The notes: generated by a model from the letters alone, not told the origin. Positions 42,947 through 53,138 are shown, counted from the stretch's first letter. The stretch is 64,000 nt of DNA from Cloacibacterium normanense (GCF_002943105.1 NZ_PTPZ01000003.1:124001-188000), one strand, 5' to 3'. A program made the numbers and translations.

Positions 42947-43789
42947 TTATTCTAAATGCATATTGTCTATTAATCTTACCGTGTCTGCATACGCTACTAT
43001 AAATGCTCTGTATTTTTTATCTTCATTGATAGCATTTGCTTCTTTAAGCGTTTCTTCATCTGCAATGACAAAATACTCTAATTCGAAATTAGAATTTCTA
43101 AAAATATCAGTCACTTTTTGTTTAATTTCTTCCAGAGAAATCACTTTAAACCATTCTTTTACTTTTGTAAGTGTTTCGTAGATGATTGTTGCTTCTTTTC
43201 TTTGGGTTTCTGTAAGTCTTACATTTCTAGAGCTCATGGCGAGTCCATCTTCTTCTCTTAAAGTAGAAACTCCGTGAATTTTTACGGGTAGTTTTGTTTT
43301 TTTTACCATTTTTTTGATAATGGCTAATTGTTGATAATCTTTTTCGCCAAAGTAAGCATTGTGGGGTTGTACTTGTCTGAAAAGTTCTTCCACAATGGTT
43401 CCTACTCCGTCAAAATGACCTGGTCGGTATTTGCCTTCCATTTCGTTTTCGAGTCCGTCGAAATCATATTTTTTACTATTTAGTCCATCTGGATACATTT
43501 CTTCTACATTAGGAACGTAAACTGCATCTACTCCTGCTTTTTCTAAAAGTTCTATGTCTTTTTCTAATGTTTTCGGGTACTTTTGAAAATCATCTGGATT
43601 ATTAAATTGGGTAGGATTTACAAAAATGGAAGAAATAACCTCGTCATTTTCTTTTTTAGCAGCTTTGTAAAGAGAAAGGTGACCTTGGTGAAGTGCGCCC
43701 ATTGTTGGGGCAAATCCTATCTTTTTGCCCATTTCTCTCTGTCTTTCAACATAATCAATCAGTGTTTTTTTGCTTTTCAGAACTTTCAT
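42947..43789 (-). CDS. panC: pantoate--beta-alanine ligase (pantothenate synthetase)
   Basis: 280 residues. Joins pantoate and beta-alanine with ATP, last step of vitamin B5 synthesis. The nucleotidyltransferase motif FAPTMGALHQGHLSLY (HxGH), SIFVNPTQFNNP, YFGEKDYQQLAIIKKMV and the KMSKS-like MSSRNVRL are present. Divergent from the glycogen synthase-like gene (112-bp gap). In flavobacteria panC is commonly placed next to that gene. Confidence 0.96.
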   Translation of the reverse strand: MKVLKSKKTLIDYVERQREMGKKIGFAPTMGALHQGHLSLYKAAKKENDEVISSIFVNPTQFNNPDDFQKYPKTLEKDIELLEKAGVDAVYVPNVEEMYPDGLNSKKYDFDGLENEMEGKYRPGHFDGVGTIVEELFRQVQPHNAYFGEKDYQQLAIIKKMVKKTKLPVKIHGVSTLREEDGLAMSSRNVRLTETQRKEATIIYETLTKVKEWFKVISLEEIKQKVTDIFRNSNFELEYFVIADEETLKEANAINEDKKYRAFIVAYADTVRLIDNMHLE

Positions 43790-43854
43790 AAAAATTGTAT
43801 TTAGGGTAAAGTTATAAAAAATTGTTAATTAAAAGAAATTCGGTTATTTTTTTG

Positions 43855-43862
43855 TATTTTTG
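43855..43862 (+). promoter_or_regulatory. -7 promoter box of the glgA-like/DUF4270/glmS operon
   Basis: TATTTTTG, TAnnTTTG match, 39 bases before the ATG at 43902. Confidence 0.5.
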
Positions 43863-43901
43863 CATAATTAACCGTCTTTGTATAGAGAAGAAAAAAATAT
43901 T

Positions 43902-44672
43902 ATGCCGAATCAAAAGATTTTATACGTCACCACAGAGATGTTTCCATATCAGGAAGATAGTAATATGGCGATGATGGTGAACAAGATGGCACTGAAGATG
44001 CACCAAGAAGGCAATGACGTAAGAGTTTTTATGCCGAGATTTGGATTTATCAGCGAGAGAAAGTTTCAGTTGCATGAAGTGATTAGATTATCTGGAATGA
44101 ATATCATTATCAATGATTTAGACCAGCCTTTAATCATAAAAGTAGCTTCTTTGCCAGGAGAAAGATTGCAGGTTTATTTCATAGATAATGAAGAATATTT
44201 CAAGAGAAAACAATATTATCAGGATGAAGAAAATCAACCGTTTGATGATAATGATGAGCGAGCAATTTTCTTTGCAAGAGGTGTAATCGAAACCATTAAA
44301 AAACTAAATTGGGTTCCAGATATTATCCATTTTAATGGATGGATGGCGTCATTTATCCCGATTTACCTTAAAAATTACTATAAGACAGATTCTTATTTTA
44401 ACGATACTAAACTTGTACTTTCTGTGTACAATGAAAAAGATTTATCTCTAGGTGACAATATTACTGAAAAATTAAAGTTTGATAATATTGAAAACCTTAA
44501 AGCATTAGAAGAACCTACCATCCAAAGTTTTGTAATAGAAAGTATGAATTTGGTAGATACTATTGTAAAAGGAGATGAATTTTTAGAAGAAAAACTAGAC
44601 AAAGCCTTTGAAGAATCTAAAACACCTAAAAACGAATATGTAGACGGCGGTTCTATAAGCGAAATTTACTAA
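43902..44672 (+). CDS. glycogen/starch synthase N-terminal-domain-only protein
   Basis: 256 residues from the ATG at 43902 (a TTG at 43878 is in frame but less likely). Matches only the GT5 N-terminal domain of starch/glycogen synthase: KILYVTTEMFPYQEDSNMAM, EGNDVRVFMPRFGFISER and WVPDIIHFNGWMASFIPIYL. The nucleotide-sugar-binding GT1-type C-terminal domain (another 230 residues) is missing and does not follow downstream, and the K-x-GGL loop of active synthases is not seen. So it may be regulatory or non-catalytic. The tail is acidic. Confidence 0.8.
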   Translation: MPNQKILYVTTEMFPYQEDSNMAMMVNKMALKMHQEGNDVRVFMPRFGFISERKFQLHEVIRLSGMNIIINDLDQPLIIKVASLPGERLQVYFIDNEEYFKRKQYYQDEENQPFDDNDERAIFFARGVIETIKKLNWVPDIIHFNGWMASFIPIYLKNYYKTDSYFNDTKLVLSVYNEKDLSLGDNITEKLKFDNIENLKALEEPTIQSFVIESMNLVDTIVKGDEFLEEKLDKAFEESKTPKNEYVDGGSISEIY

Positions 44673-44697
44673 TCACAAATCACATATAATTACTTAA

Positions 44698-46239
44698 ATG
44701 ATAAAAGAAATTCAGAATATCTTTAGGCTATTTTTTATTTTGTTTTCGGGAGCTGCTATTACAGTAGCTTGTGAATCTGAGCCAGACGAATTAGGAATGC
44801 AATTTTTCCAAAACGGTACAGCTCAAGGAACGGAAGCAAGTTTCGATGTAGTAGCCTATAATGTTTATAATAATGATGCGCTAGAAGCAGATAATGATAA
44901 ACTTTCAGAAGCAACTTTAGGTGCCTTTGATGAGTCTAACTTCGGGATGCAGAAATCATCGTATGTTACCCAAGTAAGATTATCTTCTTATGATCCAGAT
45001 TTTGGCGCTAATGCTGTAGTAGATTCTGTAGTTTTACAGATGAAACCTCTTTACCAAACTGCAACCGATTCTGTAGTGACTAAAACTTACGAAGATTATG
45101 TACATTCAGATAATATCGCTGCAAAAAAAGTAGTAACGAGTTATCCTATTAAAAAATACGGAAAAGCGAAAAGAAATTTTACCATCAACGTACATGAAGT
45201 TACAGATTTCTTATATTCTACAGAAACTAACTTTTATTCTAATCAACAAGTTAATACAGGAACTTTATTAGGAACTAAATCTTTTGATGGATTCATTAGA
45301 TCTATTAAAATTACCAAAGACTCTGATAATTCTGAATTATTCAGCAGAGATGCAGGTTTAAGAATACCTTTAGATAAAGATTTTTTTCAATCTAAAATTA
45401 TTGATAAAAAAGGTTCTTTTGAACTAAAAGATGTTGCAAGTTTTATTAGATATTTTAGAGGATTAAAGCTTTCTGTAGCAGAAAATGATGGTTATATTTT
45501 TAATTTCAATCCAAATGAATTATCAGTAACTATTTATTATAAATATGATAAAACAGAGAATAGTACTACCACAAGAACTCAAGGAAGTTATACACTAGAT
45601 TTAGGTTCATCGAATGTTCATTTTAATCAAATTCAATATAATAGAAGTAATACATTTGTAAACCATGTTCCTAGTACTCCAAATACTAATGGTGATACTA
45701 AACTTTTCCTTCAAGGCATGGGAGGACCAGGCGCAGAAATTTTAATTCCTGATGCTACTATTGCACAACTAAAGAATTTATACAAAAATGAAAAGGTAGG
45801 ATTACTTTCTGCTAAAATTAGACTGTATTCTGATGGTTCATTATGGAATAATTCTTACTCAAAACCAGATACATTTACACCTGTTGTCAAAACAGTAGAC
45901 ACGGATAATAAAGTCACATATTCATTTTTCCCAGATAAAGATGTTTTTGCTTATTCAGGTGTTTACAAAATGGTAAAAGGCGTAGATTTAGATAAAAATC
46001 CTGCTTACTATGAAATAAGTATTACTCAGTTTGTTAAAAATATTATAGAAAAGGAAGAAGCGAATAAACCTATTTCTATTAATATAGGAAGCTTTCAAAC
46101 TTCTAGTTCAACCGGAGCTCTTTTAGGAACTGAATATACAACTAAAGCGTATACTCCGAATAGAATTGTTTTAGTAGGATCTGATGCTAATAATACTCAA
46201 TATAAGGCTCAATTAAAAATAATTTACTCAAAAAAATAA
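44698..46239 (+). CDS. DUF4270 family lipoprotein
   Basis: 513 residues, lipobox ITVAC (Cys25), then ESEPDELGMQFFQ, the DUF4270 hallmark (short acidic start followed by a long beta-rich body). DUF4270 proteins are outer-membrane or surface lipoproteins of unknown function in Bacteroidota. Lies between the synthase-like gene (25-bp gap, which holds a short AATCACA tandem at 44671-44684) and glmS (6-bp gap), a linkage I recall as common in the group. Confidence 0.85.
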   Translation: MIKEIQNIFRLFFILFSGAAITVACESEPDELGMQFFQNGTAQGTEASFDVVAYNVYNNDALEADNDKLSEATLGAFDESNFGMQKSSYVTQVRLSSYDPDFGANAVVDSVVLQMKPLYQTATDSVVTKTYEDYVHSDNIAAKKVVTSYPIKKYGKAKRNFTINVHEVTDFLYSTETNFYSNQQVNTGTLLGTKSFDGFIRSIKITKDSDNSELFSRDAGLRIPLDKDFFQSKIIDKKGSFELKDVASFIRYFRGLKLSVAENDGYIFNFNPNELSVTIYYKYDKTENSTTTRTQGSYTLDLGSSNVHFNQIQYNRSNTFVNHVPSTPNTNGDTKLFLQGMGGPGAEILIPDATIAQLKNLYKNEKVGLLSAKIRLYSDGSLWNNSYSKPDTFTPVVKTVDTDNKVTYSFFPDKDVFAYSGVYKMVKGVDLDKNPAYYEISITQFVKNIIEKEEANKPISINIGSFQTSSSTGALLGTEYTTKAYTPNRIVLVGSDANNTQYKAQLKIIYSKK

Positions 46240-46245
46240 ATAACT

Positions 46246-48096
46246 ATGTGCGGAATTGTAGGTTATACAGGTTTTCAAGACGCTTATGATATCGTTATCA
46301 ACGGCTTGAGAAGATTAGAATATAGAGGTTATGATAGTGCAGGAATTGTACTAGAAGATACAAATAATAGCTTCGAAGTTAAAAAAACAAAGGGTAAAGT
46401 TTCTGATTTAGTAGAAATTTCTGAGAATCTAAAAGCAACTTCTCATGTAGGAATGGGACATACAAGATGGGCCACTCACGGTGTTCCTAGCGATAGAAAT
46501 TCTCACCCACATGTTTCAAATGATGGTAAAATTGCTCTTGTACATAATGGTATTATCGAAAATTATGATACGATTAAGACTATGCTTATAGGCAAAGGAT
46601 TTACCTTTTCTTCTGAAACAGATACAGAAGTTCTTGTAAATCTTATCCAATATATATTAGATACCCAAAAAATTAATTTTTCCGAAGCAGTAAGATATGC
46701 TCTAAACGAAGTTTATGGGGCGTATGCAATTACTGTAATGCACAAGGATTATCCTGGCGTTTTAGTTGTAGGAAGACTAGGTTCTCCGCTTGCTATTGGT
46801 TTAGGAGATAAAGAGTATTTCATCGCATCGGATGCTTCTCCATTTGTGGAATTCACTAAAGAAGCAGTCTATTTAGAAGATGGACACATGGCTACTATTT
46901 CTCTAGAAAAAGGAGTAGAAATAAGAAGTATAAAAGAAAATGAAATAATAGAACCCGCTATTCAAGAGCTTAAATTATCATTAGAACAAATAGAAAAAGG
47001 AGGTTATGAACATTTCATGCTAAAAGAAATTTTTGAACAGCCAAAATCTATTCAAGATACATTAAGAGGTAGACTACTCGTAAATGAAGGCATTATTAAA
47101 ATGGCTGGAATCTGGGATCACCTTGATAGAATTAATAAAGCAGAAAGAATCATCATCATTGCGTGTGGTACTTCTTGGCATGCTGGTTTAATCGGAGAAT
47201 ATCTTATCGAAGAATTTGCAAGAATTCCGGTAGAAGTAGAATATGCTTCAGAATTCAGATACAGAAATCCTATCATTACCGAAAAAGATATCGTAGTGGC
47301 TATTTCTCAATCAGGAGAAACTGCAGATTCAATGGCAGCGATTAAATTGGCTAAAGAAAAAGGAGCATTCATCTATGGAATTTGTAATGTAGTAGATTCA
47401 TCTATTGCAAGATTCTCAGATGCAGGTTCTTATACTCATGCTGGTCCAGAGATTGGAGTGGCTTCTACCAAAGCATTTACAGCTCAATTAACAATTTTAT
47501 CACTTATCGCCCTTAAATTAGGTAAGCATAATGGCAATCTAAGTAATGCAGAGTTCATGAGACTCATCACGGAGTTGGACAATATCCCGAAAAAAGTAGA
47601 AGAGGTTCTAAAATCTACACATGATTATGTGAAAGAAATTGCACATGATTTTGTGAATTCTACTAATTTCTTATACTTAGGTAGAGGATTTAATTTTCCT
47701 GCAGCATTAGAAGGAGCACTTAAATTGAAAGAGATTTCTTATATTCATGCAGAAGGTTATCCAGCAGCAGAAATGAAACATGGTCCTATTGCTTTGATAG
47801 ACGAAAATATGCCAATTGTAATCATTGCTCCTAAAAAAGGTCATTATGATAAAATTGTAAGTAACGTTCAAGAAATTAAAGCCAGAAAAGGTAAGGTAAT
47901 CGCTGTGGTAAATTATGGAGATGAGCAAGTAGCTTCAATGGCAGATTATGTAATAGAAATTCCGGAAACTTCAGAATGTTTCTCGCCAATAGTCGCATCT
48001 ATTCCGTTACAATTATTAGCTTACTATATTGCTGTTTACAGAGGTGCCAATGTAGACCAACCAAGAAATCTTGCAAAATCTGTAACTGTAGAATAA
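46246..48096 (+). CDS. glmS: glutamine--fructose-6-phosphate aminotransferase (isomerizing)
   Basis: 616 residues. Makes glucosamine-6-phosphate for peptidoglycan and LPS. Class II glutaminase domain begins CGIVGYTG with Cys2 as nucleophile after Met removal; two SIS domains follow (about 290-420 and 460-600), with CGTSWHAGLIGEYLIEE and ISQSGETADSMAA in the first and KSVTVE as the typical C-terminus. Six bases behind the DUF4270 gene. No glmS ribozyme is visible upstream. Confidence 0.97.
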   Translation: MCGIVGYTGFQDAYDIVINGLRRLEYRGYDSAGIVLEDTNNSFEVKKTKGKVSDLVEISENLKATSHVGMGHTRWATHGVPSDRNSHPHVSNDGKIALVHNGIIENYDTIKTMLIGKGFTFSSETDTEVLVNLIQYILDTQKINFSEAVRYALNEVYGAYAITVMHKDYPGVLVVGRLGSPLAIGLGDKEYFIASDASPFVEFTKEAVYLEDGHMATISLEKGVEIRSIKENEIIEPAIQELKLSLEQIEKGGYEHFMLKEIFEQPKSIQDTLRGRLLVNEGIIKMAGIWDHLDRINKAERIIIIACGTSWHAGLIGEYLIEEFARIPVEVEYASEFRYRNPIITEKDIVVAISQSGETADSMAAIKLAKEKGAFIYGICNVVDSSIARFSDAGSYTHAGPEIGVASTKAFTAQLTILSLIALKLGKHNGNLSNAEFMRLITELDNIPKKVEEVLKSTHDYVKEIAHDFVNSTNFLYLGRGFNFPAALEGALKLKEISYIHAEGYPAAEMKHGPIALIDENMPIVIIAPKKGHYDKIVSNVQEIKARKGKVIAVVNYGDEQVASMADYVIEIPETSECFSPIVASIPLQLLAYYIAVYRGANVDQPRNLAKSVTVE

Positions 48097-48205
48097 ATTT
48101 TAATTAAATACAAAATATTTTAATTTAATTTTCGTTTAAAAAAAATCTTAAAGATTTGTTAAAGAAATTAATTATATATTTACCGCTTTAAACTATTATA
48201 GTATA

Positions 48206-49612
48206 ATGAGAAGAATGTTTCTTTTGCTGCTTGCAGCATCTTTTGTGGTTTCATGTTCTAAAGGAGGAAGAGCAAATTCTGGAAAACCAGATTCTAGAGG
48301 AGAATTGATACCAAAAGAAAGTAAAAAATCTTTTGTTGCACAAAGACCTTTCGGAATGGTAGCTATACCAGGTGGTTCTTTCATTATGGGGCAAGCTGAT
48401 GCAGATTTCACAGCTACCCCAGAGAAAGCTCCCCTGAAAACTGTGACCGTGTCTTCGTTTTTTATGGATGAAACGGAAGTTACCAATTCAGAATATAGAC
48501 TCTTTGTAAATTATGTAAGAGACTCCATTGCAAGAACATTATTAGCGGAAGCTGCAGGAGATGATACTAATGATGATGGAATAGGAAGATATGCTTTTTT
48601 AGCAAAAAAGGCGGGCGATGATGCGAATGCTTACCAAAAGTATTTAGAATCGCAAGGAGACAGAGATGGTTACAATGATTCTAAAAAATTAGATTGGAAA
48701 GCTCCATTATACTGGAAAACTAATCAATATCCTGATGAAAAGTATGCAGAAGTAATAGAGTCGCTTTATTTACCTCCAGCAAAAAGAATTAATAATGAAA
48801 GACTTTTAGACACTCAGAAATTAAAGTATTCTTATCAGTGGGAGGATATTGCTACAGCAGTAAAAGATAATAACAGAAATGCAGAATATCTTAAAAAAGA
48901 AAGTATAGCAGTTTATCCAGATACTACAGTTTGGGTTAAAGATTTCAACTATGCATACAATGAACCATTATTTGATAGATATTTTTGGCACAAAGCATAC
49001 AAAGATTATCCTGTAGTAGGTGTAACATGGGATCAAGCAAGAGCTTTTTGTGATTATAAAACTAAAGCAAAAAGAGACTATGTGAAATCTGGTAAAAAAA
49101 GAGGAGAAGCACCAAGCAGATTTAGATTACCTACAGAAGCAGAATGGGAATATGCTGCAAGAGGTGGTCTAGAAAATGCAACTTATCCTTGGGGTGGCCC
49201 TTATCTTACAGATGATAGAGGTTGTTATTTAGCAAATTTTAAACCTAAACGAGGGAATTATATAGAAGATGAAAAGAAAGGAACTTATCCTTATACAGCT
49301 CCAGTTAAGAAATTCCATAAAAATGGATTTGGTCTTTATGATATGGCAGGAAATGTTGCAGAATGGACAGAGTCTCCTTATAGTAATTCAACCTATCAAT
49401 TTTCGTCTACTCTAAATCCTTATCTGTCCAACCAAGCTTATAGAGAAGTGAAAAAATCTGTAAGAGGAGGTTCTTGGAAGGATGTAGGTTATCTTTTAAT
49501 GACTGGATACAGAGATTGGGAAAGAAAAGATTCAGCTAGAAGTTATATTGGTTTTAGAACAATACAAGATATTCCTGCGGGAACTGCCAAATTAAGAAGA
49601 ACAAGTAAGTAA
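48206..49612 (+). CDS. gldK: gliding/T9SS lipoprotein GldK
   Basis: 468 residues, lipobox VVSCS (Cys17). The FGE-sulfatase-like domain (about 50-455) contains IPGGSFIMGQADADF, WDQARAFCDYKT, FRLPTEAEWEYAARGG and VRGGSWKDVG. GldK forms, with GldN, the periplasmic ring of the T9SS. First gene of gldKLMN; the preceding 109 bp hold TATATTTA (48175-48182) as a near-consensus -7 box. Confidence 0.96.
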   Translation: MRRMFLLLLAASFVVSCSKGGRANSGKPDSRGELIPKESKKSFVAQRPFGMVAIPGGSFIMGQADADFTATPEKAPLKTVTVSSFFMDETEVTNSEYRLFVNYVRDSIARTLLAEAAGDDTNDDGIGRYAFLAKKAGDDANAYQKYLESQGDRDGYNDSKKLDWKAPLYWKTNQYPDEKYAEVIESLYLPPAKRINNERLLDTQKLKYSYQWEDIATAVKDNNRNAEYLKKESIAVYPDTTVWVKDFNYAYNEPLFDRYFWHKAYKDYPVVGVTWDQARAFCDYKTKAKRDYVKSGKKRGEAPSRFRLPTEAEWEYAARGGLENATYPWGGPYLTDDRGCYLANFKPKRGNYIEDEKKGTYPYTAPVKKFHKNGFGLYDMAGNVAEWTESPYSNSTYQFSSTLNPYLSNQAYREVKKSVRGGSWKDVGYLLMTGYRDWERKDSARSYIGFRTIQDIPAGTAKLRRTSK

Positions 49613-49640
49613 AAAAATATAAAATATAAAAATCAAAGAT

Positions 49641-50327
49641 ATGTTAGGTAATCCGTTTAAAACTAAAGATTCATCTTTAAACTTTATTTATTCTGCAGGC
49701 GCGGCTGTTGTAATTTTAGGAGCATTATTTAAGTTAAATCACTGGAATATTGGAGCGTTAACTGGGACTTGGATTCTGGCAATTGGTCTAGGCGTAGAAG
49801 CTTTGATTTTCTTAATTTTTGCTTTTGATGCACCTAAAGAAGAATCACATTATGCATGGGAAAATGTTTATCCAGAATTATTAGATGCAGATGCTCAGCC
49901 AAAAGCTAGAAAAGTAGCTGCGGTAGAAACATCTGACTTAGACGTTACCTTATCAAATAAATTAGATAAAATGTTAGCAGATGCTAAACTTGATGTAGAA
50001 TTATTTGAAAGACTAAAAACAGGAATTGATAAATTTTCAACTTCTGTAGAGCAAATCAATTCTACGGTAGATGTATCTCAAGCTACTTCCAAATATAATG
50101 ATCAATTAACTTTGGCTGCTAGTCACCTAGAAAGTATGAATGCATTGTATTCGCTGCAATTAGAGCATGGTAAAGCACAAAGCGAAATGAGTAAAAAGTA
50201 TGTAGAAGATATCCAAAAATCTGCAGACCAATCTCAGAAGTTTAACGAGGAATTAGCAGGTCTTACATCTAATTTAAATAATCTTAATAGAGTTTACGGA
50301 GGTATGCTTTCTGCAATGAAAGCTTAA
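49641..50327 (+). CDS. gldL: gliding/T9SS inner-membrane protein GldL
   Basis: 228 residues. Two membrane helices near the N-terminus (about 14-62, FIYSAGAAVVILGALFKL then ILAIGLGVEALIFLIF) and a long cytoplasmic coiled-coil-rich remainder. The first helix carries the Lys/Glu/His residues used for proton flow in the GldLM motor (here K31? H34, and Glu59). Pairs with GldM to drive secretion and gliding. 28 bases behind gldK. Confidence 0.94.
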   Translation: MLGNPFKTKDSSLNFIYSAGAAVVILGALFKLNHWNIGALTGTWILAIGLGVEALIFLIFAFDAPKEESHYAWENVYPELLDADAQPKARKVAAVETSDLDVTLSNKLDKMLADAKLDVELFERLKTGIDKFSTSVEQINSTVDVSQATSKYNDQLTLAASHLESMNALYSLQLEHGKAQSEMSKKYVEDIQKSADQSQKFNEELAGLTSNLNNLNRVYGGMLSAMKA

Positions 50328-50376
50328 TTTTCTTTCAATATTTTAATCAATAAAAATTTAAAAAAGAAGAATTAAA

Positions 50377-51945
50377 ATGGCAAAAGGAAAACAAACACCT
50401 CGTCAGAAGATGATTAACCTGATGTATCTGGTTTTCATTGCAATGCTTGCAATGCAAATAGACCAAGAAATCATTAGATCATTCCAAGATACCAATCAAT
50501 CTCTTACGGATTCTAGAAAATCTTCAGAAGAGAAAAATGATATTTTCGAAATTACCTTAAAAGCAAAAGCTGATAATTCACCTGAAACCTTTGGTTTGGC
50601 AAATCAACAATACAAAGGAATGAAGTTAAAAGCTGATGATTTAGTTGATTTTATTGAAAATATAAAAGGACAATTAAAAACGGAAGCAGGTTTTGATGCT
50701 AACAAAACTGTAGAAGATAATTTTTCTTCTCTAAACAATACAGACGCTGTAACTAAAAAGTTCTTTAAAGGCGGTGATGCTGAGATGCCATCTAATAATT
50801 CTGAGGATTTAAAGTCTAAAATGGCTGCTCTTCAAAGCTACATCATTCAAAATTTTGGAAACAATAAAGATTTAGTTTCTGTAGTTGAAAGAGCTAAAGA
50901 GAGATTGTCTACTGATGACGCACTTTATAAAAATCAAGGAAAAAATTGGATACAATACAAATTTTATAATCAGCCTTTAATTGCTGCGCTATCTAACTTA
51001 GAAGTTATTCAGTCAGAAGCGAGAAACTTACAATCAGATGCTCTTTCTTTAATGTTAAGAGAAAAAGTAGATGCAGATATCAAATTTGATGCTTTCGAAG
51101 CTGTAGTTGCTGCTCCAGATGTAATTATTCAAGGAGAACCAGCTGAAGCGAAAGTATTTATTGGTACTTATGATAGCAATTTACCAGGATTTGGTGTTGC
51201 TGGTGCAGACAGAACAGAAAACGGAATTGGTTATAAATCATTAGTTTCTTCTACTCCAGGTGAATATACTTTTAATGGCGTAGTTTCATTTAACGATGCT
51301 AATGGTAAAAAATTAGAATACAAATTCTCTCATCCATATAGAGTAGTTCCAGGAGCTAAAGAAGTAGCCTTCGAAAGTGGAGCTTTATTATCTGCTGATA
51401 AAATGAACGTTTTATACCGTGGAGTGCAGAACCCTATTTCTGGTTCTATCCTTGGTGCTGATAATAGCCAAACTACACTTACAGCAACTGGAGGAACGGT
51501 TACTAAAAAAGGAGGTGGTTCTTGGGTTGTAACTCCAGGGTCAGGAAATACTACTACATTAACCATTTCTGGTAGAGGACCAAAAGGTCAAGTAATTACT
51601 CAGAAATTTGAGTTTAGAATTAAAAATGTACCAAGACCACAAGGACAAATTAGAGGGGAAAATGAACTTACAATGCCAGCAAGTTCTATTGCAAATCAAA
51701 CTGTAGGAGCAGGAATCCCTGATTTTGATTTCCCTGTTACATTTGAGGTTACTGGTTTTAAATTTAAAGTTCCAGGTAGAGCAGCAATGTTTATAAATGG
51801 AAACTCATTAAGCTCCGTCGCTAGTCTTACTAAGAATTTAAGAACTGGTGATATTTGTTACATCGCTGACATTCAAGCTACTGCGTCAGGTTTAGGAGGG
51901 CAGACACTCAAGAAAATCAGTCCAGTTGTAATAAATGTTCAATAA
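50377..51945 (+). CDS. gldM: gliding/T9SS motor protein GldM
   Basis: 522 residues. One N-terminal membrane helix (about 10-30, MINLMYLVFIAMLAMQI) with a helical bundle and three Ig-like domains in the periplasm. Partner of GldL; its periplasmic shaft couples to GldK/GldN. Start MAKGKQTPRQKMINLMYLVF is diagnostic. 49 bases behind gldL. Confidence 0.96.
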   Translation: MAKGKQTPRQKMINLMYLVFIAMLAMQIDQEIIRSFQDTNQSLTDSRKSSEEKNDIFEITLKAKADNSPETFGLANQQYKGMKLKADDLVDFIENIKGQLKTEAGFDANKTVEDNFSSLNNTDAVTKKFFKGGDAEMPSNNSEDLKSKMAALQSYIIQNFGNNKDLVSVVERAKERLSTDDALYKNQGKNWIQYKFYNQPLIAALSNLEVIQSEARNLQSDALSLMLREKVDADIKFDAFEAVVAAPDVIIQGEPAEAKVFIGTYDSNLPGFGVAGADRTENGIGYKSLVSSTPGEYTFNGVVSFNDANGKKLEYKFSHPYRVVPGAKEVAFESGALLSADKMNVLYRGVQNPISGSILGADNSQTTLTATGGTVTKKGGGSWVVTPGSGNTTTLTISGRGPKGQVITQKFEFRIKNVPRPQGQIRGENELTMPASSIANQTVGAGIPDFDFPVTFEVTGFKFKVPGRAAMFINGNSLSSVASLTKNLRTGDICYIADIQATASGLGGQTLKKISPVVINVQ

Positions 51946-51985
51946 ATGAGTTATTAAGAATAACATTATTTCATATCATTATAAA

Positions 51986-53074
51986 ATGAAAAAGATTTTA
52001 ATTTTACTATTAGCATTAAGTGTTTTCTCTGTAGATGCGCAGACTAAGAAAAGAGCTACGAAGAAGACTGCTAAAAAAACTACTGTTGCTAAAAAAGAAA
52101 CTCCAGCAGCTGAAGTAGTAACTTCTACTCCAACTACTAATGTTAATATTGAAGTTACGCCACAACCAAAAGAAGAGCTAGAACCGATTAACTCACTTTC
52201 TATTCTAAATGCTAAATCACCTGAAGCATTTAGAGTATACAGAGATATGGGAAAGGTGAAAAAAGGAGATTCTATAGTTTCTTCTAGAAATGTACCCCTT
52301 AGTTATGGTTATATTGACGAAAAAGATGTACTAAGAAGTATGGTGATTTGGGAAATCATAGATATGAATGAAAAGATTAATCAACCATTTTATCATAATG
52401 CAGACGGTATAGTTTCTAGTAATAAATCCCTCTATCAATTACTGATAGAAAACATAATGAGTGGGAAGATTAAAGAAGTTTATGATGATGAAATGTTCAT
52501 GACCAAATTGTCTCCAGAAGCAATTAAACAAAGACTTTCGATTACTAAAGAATCAGATTGGTTAATTGATAAAAGAAATGCTGGAGAAAAACTTACACCA
52601 GAAGACATCAAAGCTGGAACAGATGTTATTGAAACCAAAACCGAAAACGTAAAACTTCTTAAAATTAAAGGAATGTGGTACGTAGACAGAAGAGATGGTC
52701 AAATGAAATACAGACTGTTAGGTATTGCTGCGATGGGACCAGATCCTACTATGATGGCAGAAAAAACTGCAGATGGAGTTTCGTTAGGTAATAAAGATGA
52801 ATTGATTGATCTTTTCTGGGTGTTCTATCCAGATGCTAGAGAAGTTCTTGCCAATTCAGTAGTTTTTAATAACAGAAACTTATCTTCAGATTTAACTTAT
52901 GATGATATTCTTAATGCGAGAAGATTTTCTTCAATTATTTATAAATCAGATAATGGTTTAGGAACAGGAATCATTAAAGATTATATTCCTAATGATGCAG
53001 AAGAACAACTAGAAGAATCAGACAGAATTAAAAATCAAATTCTAGAAATGGAAAACGATATGTGGAATTATTAA
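51986..53074 (+). CDS. gldN: gliding/T9SS protein GldN
   Basis: 362 residues, signal peptide about 1-18 (ending VDAQ), then a Lys/Thr/Ala-rich linker (TKKRATKKTAKK) and the conserved GldN domain from about residue 70 to the end (MVIWEIIDMNEKINQPFYHN, DLFWVFYPDAREVLAN, SSIIYKSDNGLG). Binds GldK in the periplasmic ring. Only one gldN copy; no gldO duplicate follows. A terminator ends the operon. Confidence 0.96.
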   Translation: MKKILILLLALSVFSVDAQTKKRATKKTAKKTTVAKKETPAAEVVTSTPTTNVNIEVTPQPKEELEPINSLSILNAKSPEAFRVYRDMGKVKKGDSIVSSRNVPLSYGYIDEKDVLRSMVIWEIIDMNEKINQPFYHNADGIVSSNKSLYQLLIENIMSGKIKEVYDDEMFMTKLSPEAIKQRLSITKESDWLIDKRNAGEKLTPEDIKAGTDVIETKTENVKLLKIKGMWYVDRRDGQMKYRLLGIAAMGPDPTMMAEKTADGVSLGNKDELIDLFWVFYPDAREVLANSVVFNNRNLSSDLTYDDILNARRFSSIIYKSDNGLGTGIIKDYIPNDAEEQLEESDRIKNQILEMENDMWNY

Positions 53075-53095
53075 TCCAAATATCCTTATATAAAC

Positions 53096-53127
53096 AAAAA
53101 CCTAAGTATCTTTGCTTAGGTTTTTTT
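53096..53127 (+). terminator. terminator of the gldKLMN operon
   Basis: Stem AAAAACCTAAG (53096-53106) with CTTAGGTTTTT (53115-53125), loop of eight bases, T run to 53127. The loop sequence is TATCTTTG. Confidence 0.85.
53107..53114 (+). promoter_or_regulatory. -7 promoter box inside the terminator loop
   Basis: TATCTTTG, a perfect TAnnTTTG match and the same octamer as at the tRNA promoter, is exactly the eight-base loop of the gld terminator. It lies 25 bases before the FAD oxidoreductase ATG. No convincing -33 box. Confidence 0.55.
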
Positions 53128-53138
53128 ATTGACAGTTT

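Noticed and set aside
46240-46245. glmS ribozyme
   Set aside because: Only six bases separate glmS from the preceding gene and nothing resembling the ribozyme core is upstream; the ribozyme is known from Firmicutes-type genes.
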